Program-made: the position numbers and the translations under genes
In this document: in pieces, positions 1 through 8,394 of the stretch
How positions within the stretch are numbered: position 1 is the first letter of the stretch
Layout: every line of letters begins with the position of its first letter
The notes under the pieces: generated by a model
What the model was told of the DNA's origin: nothing
The model's database searches: none
What the model saw: only the letters and a program-made list of their open reading frames with translations
Assembly (NCBI RefSeq): GCF_043678055.1
Contig: NZ_JBHEQA010000001.1
Location: 1,798,001-1,862,000 of the forward strand
From: Spongiimicrobium salis
GTDB taxonomy: Bacteria; Bacteroidota; Bacteroidia; Flavobacteriales; Flavobacteriaceae
DNA length: 64,000 nucleotides
Reading direction: 5' to 3'

Positions 1-2164
1 TTCTACAGGCTTCTTGGGTGCTCCCATCTTCACAACGATTGATAGGAATCTCATAACCCAATTCCCCAAATTGCCACAGCAGTTTAGGCCCGGGAACCGT
101 AAAGAAAAATGCCCCGGCTTGTTGTTGCCGCTCCAGCGCTGTGGAAAAATCCTGGACGTTGTAATTGGCAGCAGCATTTCCAAATTGAAGATTCTTATAC
201 ATAAGGCGCTCTTCATCATGGCTCTCCATATAGCTCACATTGGAAGGGGTATCCCAATTTCTGTTGAGATAAGAAATAAAGGAGAAATCGGAACCGCCAT
301 TGGCATGGAAGCCCAAGGTAGCTTCATTGTAATTAAAATTATGATTGCTCCAAACCAACATGCCTTCTTCGTCTGGGTCATTCGTTGTTCTGTGATTCAC
401 TAGAGCGGTCAACTCCTCATTGGGTGCAAAGTGCTCTAGGATAACATAAGCATCGGAATCAAAGGCTCTAATTTCGTCATACATCCTGGTGAGGATATCG
501 ATTCTGGACTGATCAAAAGGGTCGCCATTGCCTACCGTATTGGTAAAACCTTTGGTAAAATCAAAGCGATATCCATCAATATGAAATTCTTCGATCCAAT
601 ACCGATTTAGACGATCTAAATAATCCTGTGTGGCCTCCGATTCGTGATCCATATCGTTAAAAAAACGCAATACCGTATTAGGATCTACCGCATTGAAAAA
701 AGGATTGTTTTCGGAAGGGGCACAATTAAAATCGCCCCCACATTCATTATACATTCTAAAATAGGGGTGCTGCCCCGTGGCATGATTGTATACTACGTCT
801 AGTATTACCGCGATACCTCGAGCGTGACAAGCATCCACAAAACGTTTAAAGGCCTCAGGGTTTCCGTAATATTTGTCCAAAGCAGAATGCAAGGCGGTAT
901 TATAACCCCAGCTAAGATTACCATCGAATTCCGAGACCGGCATTAACTCAATAGCATTGACGCCCAGGTTTTCTAAATAATCCAGCCGATTAACTACCGC
1001 ATCAAAGGAATGCAAAGCATCAAAATCCCGAACCAATAATTCGTAAATGACCAGATCGGTCATGGCCGGGCGTTCAAAATTTGGTGTGGTCCACACAAAT
1101 TCGGAATCTCCCAAACGCATAAGGGTCACCAATTGATTGGTGAGACCAACGGGATAAGGCGTTAAGTCTGGGAAGACGGTATTTCCTCCTTCATTGATAA
1201 AAGAATCGTTGAATTCATCCAAAACCACTTCAGAATAGGGATCGGGAACACGGATAACTCCTTCCACCAGATACTGATAGAGATGATCAAATTGAGGGGT
1301 CAATCCTGTCAATTCCAACCAAAATCGATCTTGACTGCTGTCTTTGTTCATTAAGAAAGCCTCATCGATCTCCCAATTGGTAAAATCCCCAATAATATGA
1401 ATAAATTCTTTTTCCGGAGCAAATAAAACCAAGGTTGCTCTGGTGGGATCAAGAGGATCTCTGTTCAACCCATCTTTCAGACCTGCGGGAAGTGGAGCTT
1501 CGGTAACCGTAGGAGGTACCAGTACATTAAAACGAAATGTCTGTGTATCGGTACCATTGGAAACTTCAAGGGTAAATTCTGCACTTTCGGTAATGGTCAC
1601 ATTTGTGGTATAGCTTGTTTGGGCATTAAGACGGTCAATGATCGTTCCATTGGAAGATAAAATAAAGTCTGCTGTTTCAGATGCCGTTGCGCTTACTATA
1701 AGTATTTCCCCGGCATCTAGGATGGTCTGTTCCTGAGTGGGATTGCTGAGCATTGCCTGAAACCGTCCAACCGCTACTAAATTATCTGCGGTCTGTTGTG
1801 AACCATCCTGATTTTTCAATAAAAAACCAATGGTTCCAATACCCGTAGTATTATAGAATGTAGTAGGAGTAAAGGTATACGAATAGGTGCCATCACCATT
1901 ATCTGTAAAAAGTGCGGTATCCGGAGAGTTGTTGAAATCGTTTCCCGTTTGTGGGGAATTTGCACCAAAGTTGCCTTCCCTATCAAAATACCAGGCCCAA
2001 AGGTAAATAGCATTGCTTCCCAAAGCACTTTGGGGATCGAAATTGGAAACGGTGATCGTTATTTCCTCATCTTCATTGAAAGTGGTAGGGGAAATGCTAA
2101 TGTCCTGGGCATAGCCTATAGCTGTTAGGAAGAATAGAAAAAGAAGGGTGGCAATAGATTTCAT
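1..2164 (-). CDS. secreted GH13 alpha-amylase, 3' end outside window
   Basis: The frame is open from an ATG at 2164 leftward to the window edge (about 721 residues seen), so the C-terminus is missing. It starts MKSIATLLFLFF, a signal peptide ending near AYAQ-type residues (GYAQD), followed by beta-rich domains and a GH13 (alpha/beta)8 barrel. The four GH13 signatures are readable: DVVYNH (Asp near residue 456), GYRFDF (nucleophile Asp near 535), VILEHF (acid/base Glu near 577) and ESHDEE (third Asp near 650). It hydrolyses alpha-1,4-glucans and is probably cell-surface or secreted, feeding the adjacent SusCDE uptake genes. It lies 132 bp beyond SusE behind a hairpin, so it may be expressed at a lower level than SusCDE. 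Whether a T9SS sorting domain follows cannot be seen. The family call is secure; exact specificity is not. Confidence 0.9.
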   Translation of the reverse strand, partial: MKSIATLLFLFFLTAIGYAQDISISPTTFNEDEEITITVSNFDPQSALGSNAIYLWAWYFDREGNFGANSPQTGNDFNNSPDTALFTDNGDGTYSYTFTPTTFYNTTGIGTIGFLLKNQDGSQQTADNLVAVGRFQAMLSNPTQEQTILDAGEILIVSATASETADFILSSNGTIIDRLNAQTSYTTNVTITESAEFTLEVSNGTDTQTFRFNVLVPPTVTEAPLPAGLKDGLNRDPLDPTRATLVLFAPEKEFIHIIGDFTNWEIDEAFLMNKDSSQDRFWLELTGLTPQFDHLYQYLVEGVIRVPDPYSEVVLDEFNDSFINEGGNTVFPDLTPYPVGLTNQLVTLMRLGDSEFVWTTPNFERPAMTDLVIYELLVRDFDALHSFDAVVNRLDYLENLGVNAIELMPVSEFDGNLSWGYNTALHSALDKYYGNPEAFKRFVDACHARGIAVILDVVYNHATGQHPYFRMYNECGGDFNCAPSENNPFFNAVDPNTVLRFFNDMDHESEATQDYLDRLNRYWIEEFHIDGYRFDFTKGFTNTVGNGDPFDQSRIDILTRMYDEIRAFDSDAYVILEHFAPNEELTALVNHRTTNDPDEEGMLVWSNHNFNYNEATLGFHANGGSDFSFISYLNRNWDTPSNVSYMESHDEERLMYKNLQFGNAAANYNVQDFSTALERQQQAGAFFFTVPGPKLLWQFGELGYEIPINRCEDGSTQEACR

Positions 2165-2202
2165 AGCAAAAATCGGAAAAGGGATAAAAGAGATACTAAA
2201 GC

Positions 2203-2243
2203 AAAAAAGAAAAGGCTGTTTTAACTTACCATTACAGCCTTTT
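2203..2243 (-). terminator. intrinsic terminator or attenuator after SusE
   Basis: A 10-bp perfect inverted repeat (AAAAGGCTGT at 2210-2219, ACAGCCTTTT at 2234-2243) is followed on the minus strand by a T-rich run. It sits between SusE and the amylase gene, so it would end or dampen SusCDE transcription before the amylase. Confidence 0.7.
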
Positions 2244-2296
2244 CATCTAATTAAACGGACTCAAACTTATCATCAAGAGAAGGTACTGCCCCTTGT

Positions 2297-3463
2297 TTAT
2301 TGTGCTTCCAAAGTAAAGGTCTCATTACCTGGATTCGTGAGGTCTAAAGTAACGTTAAACGTTCCGGCAGTAATAGGAATGTCATTGCCAAAACCACCCA
2401 TCATCAACTCATTGGGAGCGCCTCCGTCACGTGTTCCAAAATTCTGTGCAAAGTCATCGTTCAAACGGAATTTAAATACACCATCAGCAGCTATGGTAAC
2501 GTTAAAGGCAACCCATACTCCTGGGTTTGCGGGATCTTCCGTTAAACGGATATCAGGTCCTGCCGCACCAAAATCATTAATGGTGTTTCCTACCATACCC
2601 CAGCTGTCCACTGTTCTATCGATAGTAAAGGTCAACGCATTGAAGTCGGCACGGATAAAGGCAATTCCGGGGGCTCCAAATGGGATGTCATTTCCAAAAC
2701 CGCCCATCATCAATTCCCCTTCAACACCGCTATCGCTGGTACCAAAATTAACGGCAAAATCCATGTTTTCCCTAAACTTTCCTAGGACATTCACATTCCC
2801 ATCCCCTCCAGGAGGAATGTTTACGGATCCAAAGTGAATGCCATCTTCATTGGTCAATAAGGCAGCATCAGGGCGATCCACTCCATCAAAATAAATGATT
2901 CCGAAAGTGGAGGCCATGGCAGCAGCGATACCAACATCTCCTGTGTCTTCTAGCAAAGTGATATTAAAAGAAAGCACCTCAGAGATATTTTCGGTATTGG
3001 TATCAGCATTATTGTTCCCGGCGAACGCCCGGATCCTAAAAAACACCGTCCCTGTATTATTGGGTTCCCCTTCTGCTGTTGTGGTGGCAGGATCTTGGTC
3101 AAGACCTAAAGTTTCTGCCAAATCCAAAAGGTTTCTTACGGTAATGGCCACATTGGTTTCAGGAGTGGTATTTACAATATTAAAATCTCCGGAAAAAGTT
3201 TCGTCCGTAGCGCTTTGCAATTCATAGCTTACCGCAGTGGGAACACCAAAATCCACAGGAGAATATACAAGACGTTCGGCCACATTGGCGGCAGTTGCAG
3301 AAGACACCAAATACTGGGCTGAGAAGTCGTTCAGAAATACAATTCCTTCGGCGTCCGGTTGTAGCGTAAATTCAAAGCTTTCATCATCATCACAAGAAAT
3401 GACCAAGCCCAAGATGAACATAAAGGCAAAGGATAAGGTTATTATTTTTTTCATTATTGACAT
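2297..3463 (-). CDS. SusE-like outer-membrane starch-binding lipoprotein
   Basis: The protein has 388 residues with a lipoprotein signal (MKKIITLSFAFMF ... VISC, Cys near residue 24), so it should be anchored in the outer membrane. The N-terminal part (about 30-130) resembles the SusE domain, a sandwich that positions SusE on the SusCD complex. The C-terminal half carries two diverged copies of a carbohydrate-binding-like unit, each with the signature ELMMGGFGND (near residues 250 and 352). Its job is inferred to be surface binding of starch or maltodextrin for SusCD. It lies 22 bp after SusD in the same operon. The methionine three codons downstream (3454) is an equally likely start. Family assignment rests on gene order, lipobox and domain pattern. 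Confidence 0.85.
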   Translation of the reverse strand: MSIMKKIITLSFAFMFILGLVISCDDDESFEFTLQPDAEGIVFLNDFSAQYLVSSATAANVAERLVYSPVDFGVPTAVSYELQSATDETFSGDFNIVNTTPETNVAITVRNLLDLAETLGLDQDPATTTAEGEPNNTGTVFFRIRAFAGNNNADTNTENISEVLSFNITLLEDTGDVGIAAAMASTFGIIYFDGVDRPDAALLTNEDGIHFGSVNIPPGGDGNVNVLGKFRENMDFAVNFGTSDSGVEGELMMGGFGNDIPFGAPGIAFIRADFNALTFTIDRTVDSWGMVGNTINDFGAAGPDIRLTEDPANPGVWVAFNVTIAADGVFKFRLNDDFAQNFGTRDGGAPNELMMGGFGNDIPITAGTFNVTLDLTNPGNETFTLEAQ

Positions 3464-3485
3464 GTTTTAGTATAATTTTTGTTGA

Positions 3486-5093
3486 TTAGTATCCAGGGTT
3501 CTGGGTTAAATTGGGATTTGTGGCCAAATCGGCATCGGGTATCGGGAAAAGGTTTAAATTTTCTGGAACGGGAGCGCCGTTCGGATTGTCTCCCTTAAAT
3601 TCCCATAAGAATGCACTACCGGTAAACAAGCCAAATCTTCTTAGGTCTTGTCTTCTATGTGCTTCCCAATGTAGCTCCCTTGATCGTTCGTCAATGATAA
3701 AATCCAAAGTCAATGCATTGGCCGCAATATTTCCCGAAGTATCGCCAAAAGCTCTTTCCCGCAATTGGTTCACAAAACCAAGTGCTGTTCCGGCATTTCC
3801 ACCTCCCCCTCTTAAATGGGCTTCCGCATACATCAAGTATACATCGGCCAATCTAAATAAGGGGAAATCTGTATCGGTGAACGTAAGATCGGATCCAGGG
3901 GCTCCTGTAGAAGTACGGTTGGAGTATTTAGCCAAGATGTAGCCCGTAGCGGGATCAGATAAGGTTTCAATGCTTATGGGGCGATCTTCGGAGATAATCG
4001 TGTTTCTTTGATCGTTCACAAAGAGAGCATCTTCAAAACGTTCGGAGAATTCCCTGCGAAGGCGGAACAGCCCTCCAAAGCCTCCTGCACTGACACCTAG
4101 TGATTCTCCGTTGTCTTCAAAACTTCCTACCTGACCTTGGATCAAAATCGTGGTCCCGCCAAAATTTTGAACTACTTGTCCATCGTTTATTACAGGGAAA
4201 ATAATTTCGTTTTGGGCGCCATTAGTGTCGTTATCCGCTAGGAAATTGAATAAATAATTTGGAGTTAAACTATATCCACTTGCTATAATTTGGTCACAGA
4301 CCGTTAAGCAATCTGCATATCTTTCGGTACCCGTATAGACCTCTGCATTGAGGTATAGTTTGGCCAGTATCATTCTTGCCGCACCTTGGTCCATACGTCC
4401 GTATTCATTCTGCCTTGCCGGAACCAAAAGATCATCAATAGCCAGTAATTCCGATTCAATAAGATTAAAAAGTGCTTCACCCACAATTTCCTCGGGAGGA
4501 TTGGTGTCACCTATGATATCGTTTTCCGTAATGAAAGGGGCTCTTCCAAACATATCCAATAAATGATAGTTGGATAATGCCCGTAAGGCTCGGGCTTCTG
4601 CCCTAAAAATGGCAATGTCTGCACGTAAAGCTTCGCTAACTCCTCTAGAATTTAGGGCGTCATCCGTGGTTTGACGCAAAAACTCATTGGCCAGGGTTAC
4701 GGAGAATACTGCCCTATCGAACATGCCCAAAATCAGGGGGTTCGAAGCTTCCCAAGAGGTACGTTGTAAGCCTCGGATACCAGGGTCGTTTTCAAAAGTA
4801 AAAATGGCTTCATCAGTAGAAAGGTTCTGAAGGTTCCAAAGGCCTCTGATGTATTGCCCCGTTCCTGCATCCAATCCGCTAATATTACTGGAGCCTCCAC
4901 CATTAAGGCCACTTAGGGAAAGATTGGCGTATACGCCAGCCAACAATTGACGATAACTATCCGTATTGCTAAAGAAGTCATCTTCCAATAAGAGATCGGA
5001 ATCTTGTGGAAGCACATCAAGATCACCTTCACAAGAAGTGTTGAATGCTATTAAAGCAACTGCAAAGTATATGGTTTTAAAATATTTTTTCAT
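3486..5093 (-). CDS. susD: RagB/SusD family glycan-binding lipoprotein
   Basis: This is a 535-residue SusD homologue of typical family length. It begins MKKYFKTIYFAV with a lipobox ending TSC (Cys near residue 21), then the usual acidic linker and TPR-rich SusD fold. The conserved C-terminal pattern of fitting RagB/SusD proteins is visible: FPLFRLADVYLMYAEA, then LHWEAHRRQDLRRFG, then LFPIPDADLATNPNLTQNPGY at the very end. It caps the SusC transporter on the cell surface and captures oligosaccharides. It is 11 bp downstream of SusC, so the two are co-transcribed. The surrounding amylases point to alpha-glucan as the substrate. Confidence 0.95.
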   Translation of the reverse strand: MKKYFKTIYFAVALIAFNTSCEGDLDVLPQDSDLLLEDDFFSNTDSYRQLLAGVYANLSLSGLNGGGSSNISGLDAGTGQYIRGLWNLQNLSTDEAIFTFENDPGIRGLQRTSWEASNPLILGMFDRAVFSVTLANEFLRQTTDDALNSRGVSEALRADIAIFRAEARALRALSNYHLLDMFGRAPFITENDIIGDTNPPEEIVGEALFNLIESELLAIDDLLVPARQNEYGRMDQGAARMILAKLYLNAEVYTGTERYADCLTVCDQIIASGYSLTPNYLFNFLADNDTNGAQNEIIFPVINDGQVVQNFGGTTILIQGQVGSFEDNGESLGVSAGGFGGLFRLRREFSERFEDALFVNDQRNTIISEDRPISIETLSDPATGYILAKYSNRTSTGAPGSDLTFTDTDFPLFRLADVYLMYAEAHLRGGGGNAGTALGFVNQLRERAFGDTSGNIAANALTLDFIIDERSRELHWEAHRRQDLRRFGLFTGSAFLWEFKGDNPNGAPVPENLNLFPIPDADLATNPNLTQNPGY

Positions 5094-5104
5094 TGTATAG
5101 TATA

Positions 5105-8032
5105 TTAAAATGTATAGTTCACACCGGCTTGAAATGTTCTTGCACGTGGAAAAATGGTATTGTCAATACCTCCGGTAAGTTCAGGGTCCAGTCCACTATA
5201 ATCTGTGATGACAAAGACATTTTGCACACCGCCCCATACCCGAAGACTACTGCCAAATTTGCTGTTGTTTAGTGGAAAAGTATAGCCAAGGACAACATTG
5301 TCTAAACGCAGAAAGGAAGCATCTTCTAGATAGATATCGGAGAGTATGACTTCTGAGGTCGTATTGAAGTTGGTATCCAATACGGATCTGGGGATATTTC
5401 CTAATGCGCCATTGCTGTTCAAAAGATCAAACTGTGCATTGGCAGAACTAACATTGTTATACACATCGTTCCCAATACTTGCCCTTAGGAAAAAAGCCAA
5501 ATCCCAACGTTTATAATTGATATTGGAGGAGAACCCTAATAAAGCATCAGGGTCAGGATTTCCAGAGATAAAACGATCACTATCGTTAATGACGTTATCC
5601 CCATTCAAATCTGCGAAAGCCCCTTCTATAGGTCTTCCCTGATTGTCAAAAAGTTGGCGTTGTACAAAGAAAGAATTGGGTGCAAAACCTTCACGTTGAA
5701 TTTGAATGGTATTTCCGATTCCTCCGCTGATCCCTCCAACTCGAATATCTTGATCAAAGGCCAAATCATCGATTTCACGATTAAAAAAAGAACCATTGAA
5801 ATTGACGTTCCAATTGAAATCCTCGGTTTTCACCAAATCGGCATTGATGGTAAACTCAAAACCTTCGGTACTAAAGGTTCCTATATTTTGAAACCCTGCA
5901 TTGCTGAAATTGGAACCTCCTGCAATAGGGACAAAAGACAATAGATCATCGGATTCATTACGATAAGCCTCCAAAGAACCGCTCAATCTACCTTCAAAGA
6001 AGCTAAAATCTACCCCTAGGTTAATTTGTGTGGTCTCTTCCCAACGCAGCAATTCATTTCTAAATTGTGGTTGTGCAATGGGTACGGTATTCCCTCCAAA
6101 TTGGAATTGGGAATTGGGTTCCCCCAGTACAAATCTACTCAAGAACAGTAGGGATTGTCCAATATCTTGCTGTCCGGTCACCCCATAGCTGGCGCGCAGC
6201 TTTAGGTTATCCACGACAGTAGATTCTGGGAAGAAATCTTCACTTAAGGTCCAAGCGGCAGAGACACTTGGGAAGTTTCCAAAACGCTCTGAAGGACTAA
6301 ACCTGGAAGTGGCATCCCTTGTAATGGAGGCCGACAGATAATAACGGTCTTTATAAGAGGCTTCTGCACGTCCAATATAGGTGAGCAAAACAACATCCGG
6401 TGCTATATTAAGCTCGGGAACCACGGTAGTGGTAGGATCATTTTGTTCTCCTGTAGAAAAGCTTTCGGATTGGAATTTCTGATAGTTGTAAATGGCTTGG
6501 GCCCCAAGGGTGAAATCTCCAAAAGTTTTATCCCAGCGTAACTGTGCATTGAACTGCTGATTGACGCGCTCATTGTCGAATTCACTGAAATTCCCCAACA
6601 ATTGGGTTTCGCCATCAATAACCTCTTGTACGCCCAAAGCACTTTCTACCGGCCTTGAAAAGGATCCGCTTCCTTCACTTCGGTCATAGCCCAAGTTTAC
6701 GATGGCACGTAGTTCTGGATAAAAGTGAAATTTGTAATCCAATTCCAGATTTCCATATAAACGGAAAACATCACTGACATTTGTGGTCTGCAACAACTGC
6801 GCTACAGGGTTTCGTGCTACATTGGCCGTAGGAAGTCCGTTGGCGTCAGTAAATTCAAAGAAACCTCCAAATCTGGAACCTTCCTGGAAGACCGGCTGCG
6901 TGGGATCAAAGCGAAACGCGCTTCCTTCCACTCCCGGACTAAACCTGTTGTTTTCAAAAGTAAGGTTAGTGTTTAGATTTATTTTCAGATGATCATCGAA
7001 CAGGCGTGGGTTTAATCGTAAGGAGAGGGCCGTACTTTCAAACTCTGAAGTTCTTCTAAGGCCTGGTCTGTTGGTATATCTTGCAGAGAATCGTGCCGGT
7101 AAATTTCCTTTAAAAAGAGAGCCTTTGATAGAAAAGTTATTGTCAGAGATGAATTGCTCCTGATAGATTTCTTCTTGGAAATTGGTGTTGGCATTTCCCA
7201 AGAGTCCTACATCTTGTGGGCGTCTTTCTTGAATCAAAGCTCTGAATTCGTCACCCGAGAAAACATCAATGGTATCTGCCAAAGTCTGGTAGCCCACTTG
7301 GGAATTAAAGTCGACCTGCAATTGTCTACCCCCCTTTTTAGTGGTGATAATGATTACCCCATTAGAAGCCCTACTTCCATATACAGCTGTTGAAGCAGCA
7401 TCTTTTAAAACAGTAAAAGATTCAATATCGGCCGGATTGATAGTAGAAAGTATGGAACGAGATCCCCCAACGGCATTGTTTTCAATGGGGAGACCATCAA
7501 TAACAATTAATGGCGAGTTAGAGGCGTTTAAGGAGGCACCTCCCCGGATTCGTATTTCCGATCCAGATCCCGGGGCACCACTGGTATTGATGGAAAGTCC
7601 TGCCACCCTTCCATTCAATAGATTTTCTGGTGTTGCAATGTTTCCTTTATTAAAATCTTCAGTAGTGACAGCTGTTAAGGCTCCGGTAGAACTTTTTACT
7701 GTGGTAGTACCATAGCCTACAACAATAACTTCATCCAGAGCTGCCGTATCTTCTTCCATGGCTACATTAAGCGTACTTCCGTTAACGACGACTTCCACGG
7801 TTTTAAACCCCAGATAAGAGAAAATCAAGACATCCCCAGAGGAAGCATTAATTTCATAATCGCCATCAAATCCTGTCGTTGTTCCTGTTGTTGTTCCCTT
7901 AACAAGCACGTTGACACCGGCAAGGGGGTCACCTAGATTTTTGTCGGTCACCACACCGCTGACCGTTTGAGCACAAATTCCCAACGGAATCCACAGTGCT
8001 AACAAGAGGATCATTTTGTGTATTTTTTTCAT
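5105..8032 (-). CDS. susC: SusC/RagA TonB-dependent outer-membrane transporter
   Basis: The 975-residue protein starts with a signal peptide (MKKIHKMILLLALW ... GICAQ), then a carboxypeptidase-regulatory-like domain (VSGVVTDKNLGDPLAGVNV, about residues 24-95), a TonB-box-like stretch (DEVIVVGYGT near 100), a plug domain (about 115-235, with GGASLNASNSPLIVIDGLP) and a long beta-barrel ending in the aromatic FQAGVNYTF. It imports oligosaccharides across the outer membrane using TonB energy. It is the first gene of the SusC-SusD-SusE operon, and its promoter region faces that of the AraC-type regulator. No anti-sigma-interacting N-terminal extension is seen, which agrees with control by the neighbouring regulator rather than by an ECF sigma/anti-sigma pair. 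Confidence 0.95.
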   Translation of the reverse strand: MKKIHKMILLLALWIPLGICAQTVSGVVTDKNLGDPLAGVNVLVKGTTTGTTTGFDGDYEINASSGDVLIFSYLGFKTVEVVVNGSTLNVAMEEDTAALDEVIVVGYGTTTVKSSTGALTAVTTEDFNKGNIATPENLLNGRVAGLSINTSGAPGSGSEIRIRGGASLNASNSPLIVIDGLPIENNAVGGSRSILSTINPADIESFTVLKDAASTAVYGSRASNGVIIITTKKGGRQLQVDFNSQVGYQTLADTIDVFSGDEFRALIQERRPQDVGLLGNANTNFQEEIYQEQFISDNNFSIKGSLFKGNLPARFSARYTNRPGLRRTSEFESTALSLRLNPRLFDDHLKINLNTNLTFENNRFSPGVEGSAFRFDPTQPVFQEGSRFGGFFEFTDANGLPTANVARNPVAQLLQTTNVSDVFRLYGNLELDYKFHFYPELRAIVNLGYDRSEGSGSFSRPVESALGVQEVIDGETQLLGNFSEFDNERVNQQFNAQLRWDKTFGDFTLGAQAIYNYQKFQSESFSTGEQNDPTTTVVPELNIAPDVVLLTYIGRAEASYKDRYYLSASITRDATSRFSPSERFGNFPSVSAAWTLSEDFFPESTVVDNLKLRASYGVTGQQDIGQSLLFLSRFVLGEPNSQFQFGGNTVPIAQPQFRNELLRWEETTQINLGVDFSFFEGRLSGSLEAYRNESDDLLSFVPIAGGSNFSNAGFQNIGTFSTEGFEFTINADLVKTEDFNWNVNFNGSFFNREIDDLAFDQDIRVGGISGGIGNTIQIQREGFAPNSFFVQRQLFDNQGRPIEGAFADLNGDNVINDSDRFISGNPDPDALLGFSSNINYKRWDLAFFLRASIGNDVYNNVSSANAQFDLLNSNGALGNIPRSVLDTNFNTTSEVILSDIYLEDASFLRLDNVVLGYTFPLNNSKFGSSLRVWGGVQNVFVITDYSGLDPELTGGIDNTIFPRARTFQAGVNYTF

Positions 8033-8394
8033 CTAATACCTAATTATTTTGGTTACGTTTTTATTCGAGAAATGCTCTCAGGGAGGACAAGTAAAAGGAA
8101 ATTTAGAGGAAAGCAAAGGGGGGTACTTAACAGGGTATTAAGTAAAACGTTTTCCTGTTGATAAAAAGTCAATAAAAATGAATTTGACAGAAAAAATGAA
8201 GTTAATTTGAGGAATTATTTATCCAATTAAGCTTTAAACATTGAATTTTTAAAAATAACTTTACATTAGAATTTGATCTAGCTGTATTGAAGCCCTAATT
8301 TTTCCTTTTTTTAAGATAAAATTAGAAGGATAAACGATTCGGTTTTTTGCGAAAATAATAGCCAGATTTTTGTGTCACTATTGAAAAAAATACT
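8033..8394. other. divergent control region between susC and the regulator
   Basis: These 362 A+T-rich bases lie between the divergent susC and regulator genes and hold no plausible gene. They contain the overlapping palindromes listed separately at 8124-8153. I found no clear TAnnTTTG promoter element for either gene. Confidence 0.6.
8124..8153. promoter_or_regulatory. candidate operator upstream of susC
   Basis: TACTTAA (8124-8130) and TTAAGTA (8138-8144) form a perfect 7-bp inverted repeat with a 7-base spacer. It shares one base with a second perfect palindrome, AAAACGTTTT (8144-8153). The site lies about 90-120 bp upstream of the susC start. It is a reasonable binding site for the adjacent AraC-type regulator or a LacI-type repressor; this is inference from symmetry and position only. 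Confidence 0.4.

Noticed and set aside
2148..2837. 229-codon + strand frame opposite SusE and the amylase start
   Set aside because: It lies antisense to SusE, whose lipobox, operon position and conserved motifs are clear. Its translation has no domain pattern.
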